Positions 1-9,285 of a stretch of DNA of 64,000 nt are shown piece by piece. A program made the position numbers and the translations under genes. How positions within the stretch are numbered: the first letter of the stretch is position 1; each line of letters opens with the position of its first letter. Under the pieces are notes generated by a model. That model was not told the DNA's origin, did no database searches, and worked only from the letters and a program-made list of their open reading frames with translations. The DNA comes from Thermus amyloliquefaciens (GTDB lineage Bacteria > Deinococcota > Deinococci > Deinococcales > Thermaceae): positions 1,302,001 to 1,366,000 of the forward strand of contig NZ_JQMV01000003.1 in the NCBI RefSeq assembly GCF_000744885.1. The letters run 5' to 3'.

Positions 1-1841
1 AAGGCCGCTATGGGGAGTGGCTCCGGAACCTGGTGGACTGGGCCCTAAGCCGCAACCGCTACTGGGGCACCCCCCTGCCCATCTGGGTCTGCGGCGCTTG
101 CGGGAAGGAAGAGGCCATCGGGAGCATCGCCGAGCTAAGGGAGCGGGCCACCCATCCCCTGCCCGAGCCCTTTGACCCCCACCGGCCCCACGTGGACGGG
201 GTGGAGCTCCGCTGCGCCTGCGGGGGCACCATGCGGCGGGTGCCCTATGTGATCGATGTCTGGTACGACTCCGGGGCCATGCCCTTCGCCTCCTTGCACT
301 ACCCCTTTGAGAACCAGGAGGAGTTCCGGCAGGCCTTCCCCGCCGACTTCATCGCCGAGGGCATCGACCAGACCCGGGGCTGGTTCAACTCCTTGCACCA
401 GCTTGGGGTGATGCTCTTTGGCTCCATCGCCTTCAAAAACGTCATCTGCCACGGCCTCATCCTGGACGAGAAGGGGCAGAAGATGAGCAAGTCCAAGGGG
501 AACGTGGTGGACCCCTGGGACATCATCCGGGAGTTTGGGGCGGACGCCCTCAGGTGGTACATCTACATCTCCGCGCCCCCGGAGGCGGACCGGCGCTTCG
601 GGCCGAATCTGGTGCGGGAGACGGTGCGGGACTACTTCCTCACCCTTTGGAACGTGTATAGCTTCTTCGTGACCTACGCCAACCTGGACCGGCCGGACCT
701 CAAGAACCCCCCGCCGCCGGAGAAACGCCCGGAGCTGGACCGCTGGCTCCTGGCGCGGATCCAGGACCTGATCGGGAAGGTGACGGAGGCCCTCGAGGCC
801 TACGACCCCACCACCAGCGCCCGCGCCCTCCGCGACTTTGTGGTGGAGGACCTCTCCCAGTGGTACGTGCGCCGGGGCCGCAGGCGGTACTGGAAAAACG
901 AGGACCCCTTGGACCGGGAGTCCGCCTACGCCACCTTGTACCAGGCTCTGGTCACCGTCAGCCAGCTTTCCGCCCCCTTCACCCCCTTCCTGGCGGAGGT
1001 GCTTTGGCAGAACCTGGTGCGCTCGGTCAACCCCGAGGCTCCCCTTTCCGTGCACCTTTCCGACTGGCCCGAGGCGGAGGCCCATCTGGTGGACGAGGCC
1101 TTGGTGGCCAAGATGCGGGCCGTCCTCAAGGTGGTGGACCTGGCCCGCTCCGCCCGGGCCAAGAGCGGGGTCAAGACCCGCACCCCCCTCCCCCTCCTCA
1201 TGGTCACCGCCCCCAGCCCCCTGGAGCGGGAGGGCCTGAGGCATTTCGCCCCCGAGATCGCCGAGGAGCTCAACGTCAAGGAGGTGCGGGTGCTGGAGCC
1301 TGGGGAAGAGGTCCTCTCCTACCGGGTGCTCCCCAACCTGAAGCTTTTGGGGAAGAAGTACGGCAAGCGGGTGCCCGCCATCCGCGAAGCCCTGCAAAGG
1401 GAGGCGGAGCGGGTGGCCAGGCTCGTCCTTAAGGGCGAGGCGGTGCCCCTGGAGGTGGAGGGGGAGACCCTGGTCCTTGCCCCCGAGGAGGTGCTTTTGG
1501 AGGCCCAAGCCCCCGAGGGCTACGAAGCCCTGGAAAAGGAGGGGTACGTGGCCGCCCTGGAGGTCAGGGTCACGGAGGCGCTCAGGCTCGAGGGCCTGGC
1601 CCGGGACCTGATCCGCCACCTGCAACAGACCCGCAAGGAGATGGGACTAAGGGTCTCCGACCGCATCCGGGTGGGCTACGAGGCGGAGGGGGCCTACCGT
1701 GAGGCCCTTGCCCGCCACGGGGCCTGGATCGCCGAGGAGGTCCTGGCCCCGGAGTTCGGGGAAGGCCTCTTCCCCGGCCACGAGACCCTGCTGGAGGACG
1801 AGGAGGGCCGCGTGCGCTTCCGCGTGGAGAGGCTAGGCTAG
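1..1841 (+). CDS. ileS: Isoleucyl-tRNA synthetase, C-terminal part (5' end outside window)
   Basis: This is the 3' portion of a class I isoleucyl-tRNA synthetase, which charges tRNA-Ile in the cytoplasm. The reading frame is already open at the first base, so the N-terminus and the HIGH motif lie upstream. Visible features are the end of the Rossmann catalytic core with the class I KMSKS loop (KMSKSKGN near 480-510), a Cys-x2-Cys pair and a second Cys-x-Cys (near 92-200) that look like a zinc knuckle, then the helical anticodon-binding domain and a C-terminal extension. The stop is TAG at 1839-1841. Family identity is clear from the motifs and length. Confidence 0.95.
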   Translation, partial: GRYGEWLRNLVDWALSRNRYWGTPLPIWVCGACGKEEAIGSIAELRERATHPLPEPFDPHRPHVDGVELRCACGGTMRRVPYVIDVWYDSGAMPFASLHYPFENQEEFRQAFPADFIAEGIDQTRGWFNSLHQLGVMLFGSIAFKNVICHGLILDEKGQKMSKSKGNVVDPWDIIREFGADALRWYIYISAPPEADRRFGPNLVRETVRDYFLTLWNVYSFFVTYANLDRPDLKNPPPPEKRPELDRWLLARIQDLIGKVTEALEAYDPTTSARALRDFVVEDLSQWYVRRGRRRYWKNEDPLDRESAYATLYQALVTVSQLSAPFTPFLAEVLWQNLVRSVNPEAPLSVHLSDWPEAEAHLVDEALVAKMRAVLKVVDLARSARAKSGVKTRTPLPLLMVTAPSPLEREGLRHFAPEIAEELNVKEVRVLEPGEEVLSYRVLPNLKLLGKKYGKRVPAIREALQREAERVARLVLKGEAVPLEVEGETLVLAPEEVLLEAQAPEGYEALEKEGYVAALEVRVTEALRLEGLARDLIRHLQQTRKEMGLRVSDRIRVGYEAEGAYREALARHGAWIAEEVLAPEFGEGLFPGHETLLEDEEGRVRFRVERLG

Positions 1842-1855
1842 AAGGATGGCGGAGC

Positions 1856-1885
1856 CCGCGGGTGGGCCTCGAGGCCCACCCGCGG
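1856..1885. terminator. Hairpin after ileS, possible terminator
   Basis: This is a perfect 13-bp inverted repeat with a TCGA loop, starting 15 bases after the ileS stop. No T-tract follows on either strand, so it may be a factor-dependent terminator or an mRNA-stabilising hairpin instead of an intrinsic terminator. Confidence 0.45.
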
Positions 1886-1994
1886 CAAAGGAGGCGATGG
1901 ACCCACCTCCGCCTGGGACCTTGGGCCTCCCATGGAGCCCGGCGGCGGACGAGCTCTAGCGGGGCGTGAACCCAAGGGAGGGCCAAGGGGGTGG

Positions 1995-2000
1995 TATATT
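1995..2000 (+). promoter_or_regulatory. -10 box for a leaderless M24 peptidase message
   Basis: TATATT ends 6 bases before the GTG at 2007, which places the start codon at the expected transcription start. I see no clear -35 hexamer and no Shine-Dalgarno sequence. Confidence 0.6.
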
Positions 2001-2006
2001 GGCCCC

Positions 2007-3041
2007 GTGTTGGACCCCAAGACCCTGCTGGACCCCCTGGGGCTAGACGCCCTTTACATCACCCGTCCGGAAAACGTGCGCTACCTATCGGGCTTCCCCC
2101 ACCCCGAGGACGCCCAGGCCTTGGTGACCCAGGAAGGGGCCTTCCTCCTCACCGACCCCCGCTACCCGGAGGCGGGCCGGGAAAGCCGCATCCCCGCCAA
2201 GGTCCTGAGGCGCGAGGAGAAGGAGGAGGTCTTCAGGGGCCTGAAGGGCCGGGTGGGTTTTGAGGCCGAGCACCTGCCTTACGCCGCCCTGGAGCGCCTC
2301 AGGGAGCTGGCCCCCGCGGAGTGGGTGCCCACCAAGGGGGTCATAGAGCGGCTCAGGCTCAAGAAGACCCCGGAGGAGGTGGAAAGGATCCGCGCCGCCC
2401 AGGCCCTGGCGGAGGAGGCCCTGGCCCACGCCCTAGGGCTCCTGAAGCCCGGGGTGGCCGAGCGGGAGGTGGCCTTGGAAATAGAGTTCTTCCTGCGCAA
2501 GCGGGGCGCTGGGGTGGCCTTCCCCCCCATCGTGGCCTCGGGGGAGCGGGGGGCCCTGCCCCACGCCGGGGCCTCGGAGAAGCCCTTGGGGAGGGGGGAG
2601 CTCGTCACCCTGGACCTGGGGGCCAGGGTGGAGGGCTACCACTCGGACATGACCCGCACCGTGGCCTTGGGCCAGGTGAACGGGGAGCTGAAGAGGGCCT
2701 TTTTTGCCGTCCTCGAGGCCCTGGAGAAGGCCCTGGAAGCCCTGGGCCCCGGCAAGAGCGCCAAGGAAGTGGACGCCCTGGCCCGCAAGGCCCTGGAGCG
2801 CCACGGGCTGGACCGCTACTTCGTCCACTCCCTGGGGCATGGGGTGGGGCTGGCGGTGCACGAGGGGCCCGCCCTCTCCCCCTATTCCGAGGACACCCTG
2901 GAGCCCGGCATGGTGGTCACCGTGGAGCCCGGGGTCTACCTGCCCGGGGTGGGCGGGGTGCGCATAGAGGAACTGGTCCTCATCACCGCAACCGGCATAG
3001 AGCTTCTTTCCCGCTCCCCCCGGGACTGGCAGGAGGTTTAG
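2007..3041 (+). CDS. M24 family metallopeptidase (Xaa-Pro peptidase type)
   Basis: This is a 344-residue cytoplasmic creatinase/prolidase-fold peptidase expected to cleave Xaa-Pro or N-terminal residues using two metal ions. The N-terminal creatinase-like domain (about 1-120) is followed by the pita-bread domain. Metal-ligand motifs are visible: LDLGARVEGYHSDMTRT supplies two Asp, HSLGHGVGLAVHE supplies a His, and EPGVY and RIEE supply two Glu. The GTG at 2007 is chosen because a TATATT box sits just upstream, giving a leaderless message; TTG at 2010 is an alternative. The stop abuts the next gene's GTG, so the two are probably co-transcribed. The family is sure; the exact substrate is not. 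Confidence 0.88.
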   Translation: MLDPKTLLDPLGLDALYITRPENVRYLSGFPHPEDAQALVTQEGAFLLTDPRYPEAGRESRIPAKVLRREEKEEVFRGLKGRVGFEAEHLPYAALERLRELAPAEWVPTKGVIERLRLKKTPEEVERIRAAQALAEEALAHALGLLKPGVAEREVALEIEFFLRKRGAGVAFPPIVASGERGALPHAGASEKPLGRGELVTLDLGARVEGYHSDMTRTVALGQVNGELKRAFFAVLEALEKALEALGPGKSAKEVDALARKALERHGLDRYFVHSLGHGVGLAVHEGPALSPYSEDTLEPGMVVTVEPGVYLPGVGGVRIEELVLITATGIELLSRSPRDWQEV

Positions 3042-3545
3042 GTGCGCGCCCTGGCCCTCGCCCTCTTCCTGGCCACCGCCTTGGCCCAGACCTATACCGT
3101 AAAGAAGAGGGACACCCTCTTCCGCATCGCCAAGGCCCACGGCCTGAGCGTGGCGGAGCTCAAGCGGCTTAACGGGCTCAGCACCGACCTGATCCATCCC
3201 GGGCAGGTCCTGCGGGTGGCCCCTGGGGAAGCCCCCGGGGTTCCCCCAGGCCCGGCCAGGGTTTTCCAGGAGGGCCTGGCGGTGTGGTACGGCCCGGGCT
3301 TCCACGGCAAGCGCACCGCCAGCGGGGAGCGCTACGACATGTACGCCCTCACCGCCGCCCACCCCACCCTCCCCTTCGGCACCCGGGTGCGGGTCACGAA
3401 CCTGAAAAACGGCCGGAGCGTGGTGGTGCGCATCAACGACCGGGGGCCCTTTGGCGGCAAGTACATCATTGACCTCTCCTACGCCGCCGCCAAGGCCATC
3501 GGAGCCCTCTCCGCCACCCGGGTGCGGCTGGAGGTCCTCCCATGA
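3042..3545 (+). CDS. Secreted LysM-RlpA-like protein
   Basis: This is a 167-residue exported protein. A short signal peptide (about 1-15, ending ATALAQ) is followed by a LysM peptidoglycan-binding domain (about 17-62, with the hallmark [11 protein letters not shown]) and then a double-psi beta-barrel of the RlpA type (about 78-167, with [20 protein letters not shown] and RINDRGPF). RlpA-type proteins bind or cleave glycan strands stripped of peptides at the septum. The catalytic-type Asp in NDRGPF is present. GTG at 3042 follows the preceding stop with no gap and the gene overlaps nfo by 4 bp, so it is an internal operon gene. Whether it is a true lytic transglycosylase is an inference. Confidence 0.85.
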   Translation: MRALALALFLATALAQTYTVKKRDTLFRIAKAHGLSVAELKRLNGLSTDLIHPGQVLRVAPGEAPGVPPGPARVFQEGLAVWYGPGFHGKRTASGERYDMYALTAAHPTLPFGTRVRVTNLKNGRSVVVRINDRGPFGGKYIIDLSYAAAKAIGALSATRVRLEVLP

Positions 3546-4372
3546 GGCGCTACGGCTTCCACCTGTCCATCGCCGGGAAAAAGGGGGTGGCCGGGGCGGT
3601 GGAGGAGGCCCTGGGCCTTGGCCTCACCGCCTTCCAGATCTTCGCCAAAAGCCCGAGGAGCTGGAAGCCCCGCGCCCTTTCCCCAAGCGAGGTGGAAACC
3701 TTCCGCGCCCTTAGGGAGCTGGCCGGGGAGCTTCCCGGGGTGGTGCACGCCTCCTACCTGGTGAACCTGGGGGCGGAGGGGGAGCTTTGGGAAAAAAGCG
3801 TGATGAGCCTGGCGGACGACCTGGAAAAGGCCCGCCTCCTGGGCCTGGAGTACGTGGTGGTCCACCCGGGTTCCGGAAGCCCGGAACGGGTCAAGGAGGG
3901 GCTCCTGAAGGCCCTCCGCCTCGCCGGGGTGCGGGACAAACCCCAGCTCCTGGTGGAAAACACCGCCGGGGGCGGGGAGAAGGTGGGGGCCAGGTTTGAG
4001 GAGCTCTCCTGGCTCCTGGAGGACACCCCCCTGGGGGTCTGCCTGGACACCTGCCACGCCTACGCCGCGGGCTACGACGTGAAGGAGGCCCCGGAGGCCG
4101 TCCTCACCGAGCTGGAGCGGGCCGTGGGCCTGGAAAGGGTCGGCGTGGTGCACCTGAACGACTCCGTGGGGGGCTTGGGAAGCCGCATAGACCACCACGC
4201 CCACCTCCTCCAGGGGAGGATTGGCGAGGGCCTTAAGGGGGTGCTCCTGGATCCGCGCCTTTCGGACAAGGTCTTCATCCTGGAAACCCCAAGGAGCCCG
4301 GAGGAGGACGCCTGGAACCTGCGGGTGCTCCGGGGCTGGCTAGAGGAGGCCCCCGCCCAAGAGGAGGCGTAG
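3542..4372 (+). CDS. nfo: Endonuclease IV (AP endonuclease)
   Basis: This is a 276-residue TIM-barrel AP endonuclease that incises abasic sites in base-excision repair using three zinc ions. Zinc-ligand motifs are in order: [57 protein letters not shown] and ILETPR, matching the family throughout. The start ATG overlaps the upstream stop (ATGA), indicating translational coupling to the RlpA-like gene. The 3' end overlaps the convergent small membrane protein gene by 33 bp. Confidence 0.95.
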   Translation: MRRYGFHLSIAGKKGVAGAVEEALGLGLTAFQIFAKSPRSWKPRALSPSEVETFRALRELAGELPGVVHASYLVNLGAEGELWEKSVMSLADDLEKARLLGLEYVVVHPGSGSPERVKEGLLKALRLAGVRDKPQLLVENTAGGGEKVGARFEELSWLLEDTPLGVCLDTCHAYAAGYDVKEAPEAVLTELERAVGLERVGVVHLNDSVGGLGSRIDHHAHLLQGRIGEGLKGVLLDPRLSDKVFILETPRSPEEDAWNLRVLRGWLEEAPAQEEA

Positions 4373-4558
4373 CGCGGAAACCACCAGGACCAGAAGGCCA
4401 AGCCTAAAGGCCCGCTCTTCCCCTAGGAGGAGGCCAAGCCCCGCCGCCAGCAAGCTCAAGGGCAGGACCAGCCAGTTGAGCCAGCCCAGGAGGGGCAGAA
4501 GGGCGGGGATCAGCAGGAATAGGGAAAGGACCGCCAAGGCCAGGCTAAGGAGGCGCAC
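4340..4558 (-). CDS. Small hydrophobic membrane protein
   Basis: This 72-residue protein is almost entirely hydrophobic, with probably two or three membrane segments (about 3-40 and 50-70). It has no motif I recognise. It starts 9 bp after the end of the M50 protease gene and runs in the same direction, so it looks like the last gene of that operon. Its end overlaps nfo on the opposite strand. It is plausible as a real gene because of its position and hydrophobic pattern, but no function can be assigned. Confidence 0.55.
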   Translation of the reverse strand: MRLLSLALAVLSLFLLIPALLPLLGWLNWLVLPLSLLAAGLGLLLGEERAFRLGLLVLVVSALRLLLGGGLL

Positions 4559-4567
4559 AACCGCATT

Positions 4568-5227
4568 CTAACCGAAGAAGAAGCCGAAGAAAGCCCTCCG
4601 GGCGAAGCGGAGGACCTCCTGGATGGGCCCCCGGAGCACGGTGAAGATGAGGAGGAAGGAAAGCCAGGCGTACTCCTCCAGCCGCCAGAAGAGGGGTTGC
4701 CAGGAAAGGGGCAGAAGGCTTTGCAGGATCTTGGAGCCGTCCAAGGGGGGAATGGGCAGCAGGTTGAACACCGCCAGGACCAGGTTGATGGAGCTGGCGA
4801 AGAAGAAGGCCAAGGCCAAAAGGCCCGCCACGGTCTGCCCCTCCCCCCTTAGGGTCAGCGCCACCCCCAAGGGGTCCAGGGCAAAGAGCCCCCGCACCAG
4901 GAGGGCAAAGAACACGGCCAAAACCAGGTTGATGACGATCCCGGCGATGGAGACCACAAAAAGCCCCATCCGGTAGGAGCGGAAGGCCGCGGGGTTGATG
5001 GGCACCGGCTTGGCCCAGCCGAAGCCCACCAGGAGAAGGAGCGCCGTGCCCAAGGGGTCCAGGTGCCTCAAGGGGTTCAGGGTGAGCCGCCCCTGGCGCT
5101 TGGCCGTGACGTCCCCGAAGCGATAGGCGGCGTAGGCGTGGCCCAGCTCATGCAACACCAGGCTGAAGACCAAGGCGAAAAAGGCCAGCCCAAAGGCCCA
5201 GGGGTCCTGCTGCAAAAGCCCGATCAT
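4568..5227 (-). CDS. Site-2 protease family (M50) intramembrane metalloprotease
   Basis: This 219-residue polytopic membrane protein has an intact zinc site: HELGH at residues 26-30 in the first membrane segment and a late [10 protein letters not shown] motif giving the third ligand Asp. It has no PDZ domain, so it belongs to the compact S2P subgroup and not the RseP type. Such proteases cleave membrane-bound substrates, often anti-sigma factors. The start ATG overlaps the stop of the upstream paralogue by 4 bp. The substrate is unknown. Confidence 0.85.
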   Translation of the reverse strand: MIGLLQQDPWAFGLAFFALVFSLVLHELGHAYAAYRFGDVTAKRQGRLTLNPLRHLDPLGTALLLLVGFGWAKPVPINPAAFRSYRMGLFVVSIAGIVINLVLAVFFALLVRGLFALDPLGVALTLRGEGQTVAGLLALAFFFASSINLVLAVFNLLPIPPLDGSKILQSLLPLSWQPLFWRLEEYAWLSFLLIFTVLRGPIQEVLRFARRAFFGFFFG

Positions 5228-5829
5228 AGCCCCAAAGCCCGATAGAGGGTTTCCAGAAGCCCCGCCAGCCCCCGGACCACCGAGCCCGTGACCCCGGTGA
5301 AGGAAAGGACCAGGAAGATGAGGATAAAGCCCAGGGGCCCGTACGCGGCGAGCTGGTCCAGGAAGCGCCGGGCCTCATACCCGCCCACCGCATAAAGGGC
5401 CTTGGCCCCATCCAAAGGGGGCACGGGGAAAAGGTAAATGGCGGCGTGGAGCAGCATGAGCCTTTGGGCCACCCAAAGCCCTTCCCCGAAGGGGTAGGGC
5501 AAAAAACGGGCCAACAGGCCGTACAGGAAGGCGGCCGCAAAAAACCCCAGGGGGCCCATGAGGGCCACCATGGCCCCCTTCCTCCCCGGCAGGTTGGTGG
5601 GCACGAAGCGTGGCCAACCGAAACCCAAAAGGACCAAAAGGACCAGACCCAAGGGCTCCAGGTGGGCCCGGAGGTCCAGGGAAAGGAAGCCGTAACGCCG
5701 GGGGGCCGTTTCCCCGTACCGGTCTGCCAGGTAGGCCTGGAAAAGGTTGTGAAGCACCAGGCCAAAAAGGGCGAAGGCGAAGGCCACCAGGAAGACCGGG
5801 GGGTCATTGAGGTAAGGAAAAAGACCCAT
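5224..5829 (-). CDS. M50-like membrane protein with a degenerate zinc motif (probable pseudoprotease)
   Basis: This 201-residue paralogue of the adjacent S2P protein shares its topology and even local phrases (LVLLVLLGFGWPRFVPTN compared with [16 protein letters not shown], and FPVPPLDGAK compared with [10 protein letters not shown]). Where the active enzyme has HELGH, this one reads HNLFQ (residues 27-31), so the catalytic Glu and the second zinc His are gone while the late Asp motif is kept. It is therefore predicted to be proteolytically dead and perhaps a partner or regulator of its neighbour. The start overlaps the upstream fusion gene by 26 bp. A start slightly downstream is possible. 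Confidence 0.78.
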   Translation of the reverse strand: MGLFPYLNDPPVFLVAFAFALFGLVLHNLFQAYLADRYGETAPRRYGFLSLDLRAHLEPLGLVLLVLLGFGWPRFVPTNLPGRKGAMVALMGPLGFFAAAFLYGLLARFLPYPFGEGLWVAQRLMLLHAAIYLFPVPPLDGAKALYAVGGYEARRFLDQLAAYGPLGFILIFLVLSFTGVTGSVVRGLAGLLETLYRALGL

Positions 5830-8290
5830 CGCCCATCAGTTTACGGGCTAAGGCCAGCTCCTCCTCAAAGGTCCTCACCTCGCCTGAAGCGCGGGCCTCG
5901 GCCACCCGGCGCAGGATTTCGCCCACCCTCGGGCCCGGCTTAAGGCCCAGCTGCAAAAGATCCCGCCCCATGAGGACCCGCCTCTTTTCCGTAAGCCAGG
6001 CCTCCTTCTCGGGAAAGAGGGCCAGGAAGACGCTCCGCAGGGGTTCTTTTCCCAAGGCCTCCTTGTCCGCCTCCTCCCAAAAGCCCCGGGAAAGCAAGGC
6101 CAAGGCCTCCTGCAAGCGCTTGGGAAGCCCCAGGGCCAAGGCCTTCTCCAGGGGATTTTCCTGGAAGTAGAGGAGAAGGAGGAGGCGGGCTTCCACCCTG
6201 GCCCGGGCCAGCGGGGCCCCTTCTCCCTCCTTAAGCCCCCACCCCAGCCTCAAAAAGGGATCCTTGGGGGGAAGCCTAAGCCCATAAAGGGGCCCCAAGG
6301 CCCCAAGCTCCTCCAGAAGGGAAAGGGCCTCGAGGAAGGTCTCCTCCTCCAAGGTCAAGAGGAGCTCGTCCCGCAGGCGGCTTTTGCTGGCACCCTGGAG
6401 GACCTCGGGGAGAAGGGCAGGGGGCAGGGTTTTCAAGGCCTCCTCGGAAAAGCGGAAGGCCAGCCGGGCGGCCAGGCGCGCCCCCCGGACGATGCGGCTA
6501 GGGTCCTCCACGAAGGAAAGGGGGTGAAGGGGACGGAGAAGGCGGGCCTTGAGGTCCCCCAGGCCCCCGTAAGGATCCAAAAGCTCCAGGGTGGCCAGGG
6601 ACAGGGCCATGGCGTTCACCGTGTAGTCCCGCCTCTCCAGGTCCTTGGCGATGGGGGCTGGGCGTACCTGGGGCAGGGCACCGGGGTAGGGGTACACCTC
6701 CTCCCGGCTTTCCGCCAGGTCCACGGTGAGGCCGAAGCTGACGTGTACCCGGGCGGTGCCGAAGGCGTAATGCAGGCCAAAGCTTCCCCCAAAGCGCTCC
6801 ACCAGGAAGCGGGCCACCTCCCCCACCCTGACCCCCGGTTCCAAAACCAGATCGATGTCGGGGCCTGACCGTTCCAAAAGGGCATCCCGCACCGCTCCCC
6901 CCACCAGGTAGACCCCTTGCGGGAAGGCCTCCTTGAGGGCCAGCACCACCCGCCTGGCCCCCTCAGGTAAGGTCTCCAGAATCTTCTCCCCCAAGGGCTT
7001 CTCCGAGGAAGGCGTCTTGCGGTAGAGGTCGGTACGGGTAAAGATCCCAAGGAGCCTGACGCCCTCCCCTAGCCTCTCCCCCACCAAGACCCTTCCCCCG
7101 CCCGCCTTCAAGTGGGGCTCCACCTCGGAGAGGAGGGTCTGGGGAGGAAGGACCACGGCCCGGGCCAAAAACCCCTCCACCGGGTGTTCGGCCAGGCCAA
7201 GCCGTTCCGCCTTCCTGAGGTCCCTTCTGCGGGCCAGGCCCAAGACCCGCACCCCCCCTGCCTCCAGGGGCTCCACCACGGGCATGGCCCCGTACCCGCG
7301 GCTCTCCAGAACCCGGAGGGCCTCCCGCACCGTGGTGGGGCGCAGGGTCTCCACGGGGGAGGTTATGACCTCGGCCAAGGTGGGCTCAGGATCCAGGTAC
7401 CGGGGAAGGCTCTCCAGAAGGCGCTTCACCGCATTGCGCACCCCCCGCACCCGGGCGAAGGCCGCCCGGGGGTGCCCCCCGCCCCCCACCTGGGAAAGCC
7501 AGCGCCCCACATCCAACCGCTCCCGGCTCCGGGCGATGAGGAGGACCTCGCGGGAAAGCCGAAGCACCAGCAACACCCCCTGGGCCTCGTGCAGGTCCAA
7601 TAGGGTATGGGCCAGGGGGGCCAGGGCGGGCACGTACCCCTCCTCCTGGGCCCGGGCGAGAAGAAGCCGAAACCCCTGGCGCTCCACCACCTTAGCGGTG
7701 CGGATGAGGGTTTTCAGGATCTCGCGGGCCTCTTCCCCCAGCTGGGGCCGCACCCACTCCCGCACCCGGGGGATCTCCGCACCCTGCTGGGCGAGAAAGT
7801 GGGCGGCCTCCAGGTCCAAGGGCGTGGTGGAGGGGAAGCTAAACCCCCCGGTGTCCTCCCAGATCCCCGCATAGGCCAAGGTGGCCTCCAAGGGGGTGAG
7901 CCTCAGGCCCCGTTCCCGAAGGAGGGGCACCAAAAGGCTCACCGTGGCCCCCACCTGGGCCACCCTGCCCCCCACCGCAGGCACATCCCCGGGCGCCCGG
8001 GGGTGGTGATCAAAGACCTGGAAGGGGACCCGACCCACCAAGGCCTTGAAGGGGCCGATGCGCTCGGGCCGGGCGTTGTCCACCAGGATGACCTCGTCCA
8101 CCCGCTCCAAGGGGATCTCCGCCGCTGGGACCAGATCCAGACGATCCTCCAGGAGGGGAGCGATCCCCTTCAGGGGCCCCTCGAGGCCCCCCACCAAGGC
8201 CAGGACACTCCCCGGGAATAGCCTCCCGGCCAGGACCATGGAGCCCAGGGCGTCAAAGTCCAGGTTCTCGTGGGCCACCACCACCCGCAC
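5804..8290 (-). CDS. DHH/DHHA1-CBS-tRNA nucleotidyltransferase fusion
   Basis: This 828-residue, three-part protein begins with a DHH phosphoesterase domain (HENLDFDALGS near 7-17, DHH at 94-96, DHHA1 glycine-rich GGGGHPRAAFA near 269-279). A CBS pair follows (about 305-425), then a class II tRNA nucleotidyltransferase/poly(A) polymerase head (GGAVRD at 464-469, catalytic DID at 478-480, RRDYTVNAMA and EDPSRIVRGARL downstream). It should add CC, A or CCA to tRNA 3' ends; several bacteria split CC and A addition between two enzymes, and I cannot tell which this one performs. GTG at 8290 is chosen because TAAGCT lies exactly at -12 to -7, giving a leaderless start. An IS abuts that box. Confidence 0.85.
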   Translation of the reverse strand: MRVVVAHENLDFDALGSMVLAGRLFPGSVLALVGGLEGPLKGIAPLLEDRLDLVPAAEIPLERVDEVILVDNARPERIGPFKALVGRVPFQVFDHHPRAPGDVPAVGGRVAQVGATVSLLVPLLRERGLRLTPLEATLAYAGIWEDTGGFSFPSTTPLDLEAAHFLAQQGAEIPRVREWVRPQLGEEAREILKTLIRTAKVVERQGFRLLLARAQEEGYVPALAPLAHTLLDLHEAQGVLLVLRLSREVLLIARSRERLDVGRWLSQVGGGGHPRAAFARVRGVRNAVKRLLESLPRYLDPEPTLAEVITSPVETLRPTTVREALRVLESRGYGAMPVVEPLEAGGVRVLGLARRRDLRKAERLGLAEHPVEGFLARAVVLPPQTLLSEVEPHLKAGGGRVLVGERLGEGVRLLGIFTRTDLYRKTPSSEKPLGEKILETLPEGARRVVLALKEAFPQGVYLVGGAVRDALLERSGPDIDLVLEPGVRVGEVARFLVERFGGSFGLHYAFGTARVHVSFGLTVDLAESREEVYPYPGALPQVRPAPIAKDLERRDYTVNAMALSLATLELLDPYGGLGDLKARLLRPLHPLSFVEDPSRIVRGARLAARLAFRFSEEALKTLPPALLPEVLQGASKSRLRDELLLTLEEETFLEALSLLEELGALGPLYGLRLPPKDPFLRLGWGLKEGEGAPLARARVEARLLLLLYFQENPLEKALALGLPKRLQEALALLSRGFWEEADKEALGKEPLRSVFLALFPEKEAWLTEKRRVLMGRDLLQLGLKPGPRVGEILRRVAEARASGEVRTFEEELALARKLMGDGSFSLPQ

Positions 8291-8296
8291 GCTTCC

Positions 8297-8302
8297 AGCT
8301 TA
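8297..8302 (-). promoter_or_regulatory. -10 box of the DHH-tRNA nucleotidyltransferase gene, cut off from upstream DNA by an IS
   Basis: On the minus strand TAAGCT occupies -12 to -7 relative to the GTG at 8290. The IS5-like element begins at the next base, 8303, and its CTTA target duplication lies inside this box. Any original -35 has been displaced by about 980 bp. Confidence 0.6.
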
Positions 8303-9280
8303 CTGGGCTTGCCTTGCAAGCCCTCTTGAGTTATGCCTTTCCCGAGATGGGCAAGCGCGGCTTCGTCCGAAGGGAACCGAGGCCCAAGGAAGTCCTAGAG
8401 CTCTGCCTGTACCTGGCCCAAGAGGTGGCCCCACCCACCCCCAAAGGCCACCGCGGCAGACCCTGGCGCTACACCCATGCCCTGTACCTGGCCCTCCTCC
8501 TCTTCCGCGCCTTCTACGGCCTCACCTACCGAGCCACAGAGGCCCATCTCCAGGACCTCCTAGAGGGCCCCTTCCCCTCCCACCAGGCCCTGGCCGCCTA
8601 TGCACAGAAACACCTGAACGAAGAGGTGCTGCAGGCGCTGCTGGAACGGCTGGTACAGAAAGTGGAAGCCCGGCTTCCCCAAGAGGAAGGGGAACCCCCC
8701 TTTTCTTGATGGACAGCACGGGGCTGGCCTACCGTAGCAAAGACACGGTGCTGCGCTGGCACAGGGGGCAGGAGGAGCGGCGGATGCGGGGGCACAGCCG
8801 GCTTTTGGCCCTGGTGCGGTGGAGGAGGGGGCAGAAGCTTTTGGCCCCTTGGGGGGGCGGGGTGGGGCGGGCGTATGCCCCTGACCCGAGGCTTGGGGCG
8901 GGGGTGCTCCTGCGGTTTGGGCTGGGGGGCGGGGTGCTTTTGGGGGACGCGGGCTTTGACGGGAGGGAGGTGTGGGAGGTGGTGCGAGGGCTTGGGGTGT
9001 GGCCCCTGATCCGGCTGCGGGGAGGGGGAGAGGTGCGGGATGAGGTGCGGCGGGAGGTAGCGGCGAGGTGGGACGGGGAGGTGTATCGGAGGCGAGGGGT
9101 GGTGGAGGGGGTGTTTGGGGGGATGAAGACGCGTTTGCGGAGGGGTTATTTGCAGGAGCGGAAACCGCATACGGCCATGTGGCGGGCCTTTATGGAGTTC
9201 CTTGCCTACGGCCTGCGCATCCTGCTCACCCTGCTTCCCCCTCAGGGGGGGTACAAGGCGATTTACTAGGCAAGCCCCAG
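8303..9280 (+). mobile_element. IS5-like insertion sequence (978 bp)
   Basis: The ends are imperfect inverted repeats: CTGGGCTTGCCT at the left and the complement of CTGGGGCTTGCCT at the right. They are flanked by a direct repeat CTTA (8299-8302 and 9281-9284); the repeat can be extended to CCAGCTTA because the right terminus also ends in CCAG. The left end contains an 8-bp perfect hairpin (8305-8323). The element holds one DDE transposase split by a -1 frame change. It lies between the DHH fusion gene and the tRNA-Ser promoter. Assignment to the IS5/IS4 superfamily rests on the DDE spacing and is less certain than the boundaries. Confidence 0.85.
8314..9269 (+). pseudogene. IS5-like DDE transposase in two frames
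   Basis: The first frame (from TTG 8314 or ATG 8347) stops at 8709. The second frame continues from about 8697 to 9269 and begins with LMDSTGL, which carries the first catalytic Asp. LLGDAGFDG gives the second Asp and GVVEGVFGGMK the catalytic Glu, so the DDE triad is complete once the frames are joined. The junction lies in C6T4 (8695-8704), where one extra base or a -1 slip restores the frame. This could be programmed frameshifting, transcript slippage, mutation or a sequencing error. The sense strand is C-rich before the junction and G-rich after it. Confidence 0.8.
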
Positions 9281-9285
9281 CTTAC

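Noticed and set aside
135-1625. Open frame of 496 codons opposite ileS
   Set aside because: It is antisense to a clear synthetase gene, with repetitive Gly/Leu/His-rich translation typical of shadow frames.
8305-8323. Left-end hairpin as evidence for an IS200/IS605-type element
   Set aside because: The encoded transposase has a DDE triad and the element has terminal repeats and a target duplication, unlike Y1 transposons.
8046-8700. Upstream extension of the second IS transposase frame into the DHH gene region
   Set aside because: It crosses the IS boundary and is antisense to the DHH fusion gene; only the part after about 8697 has transposase motifs.
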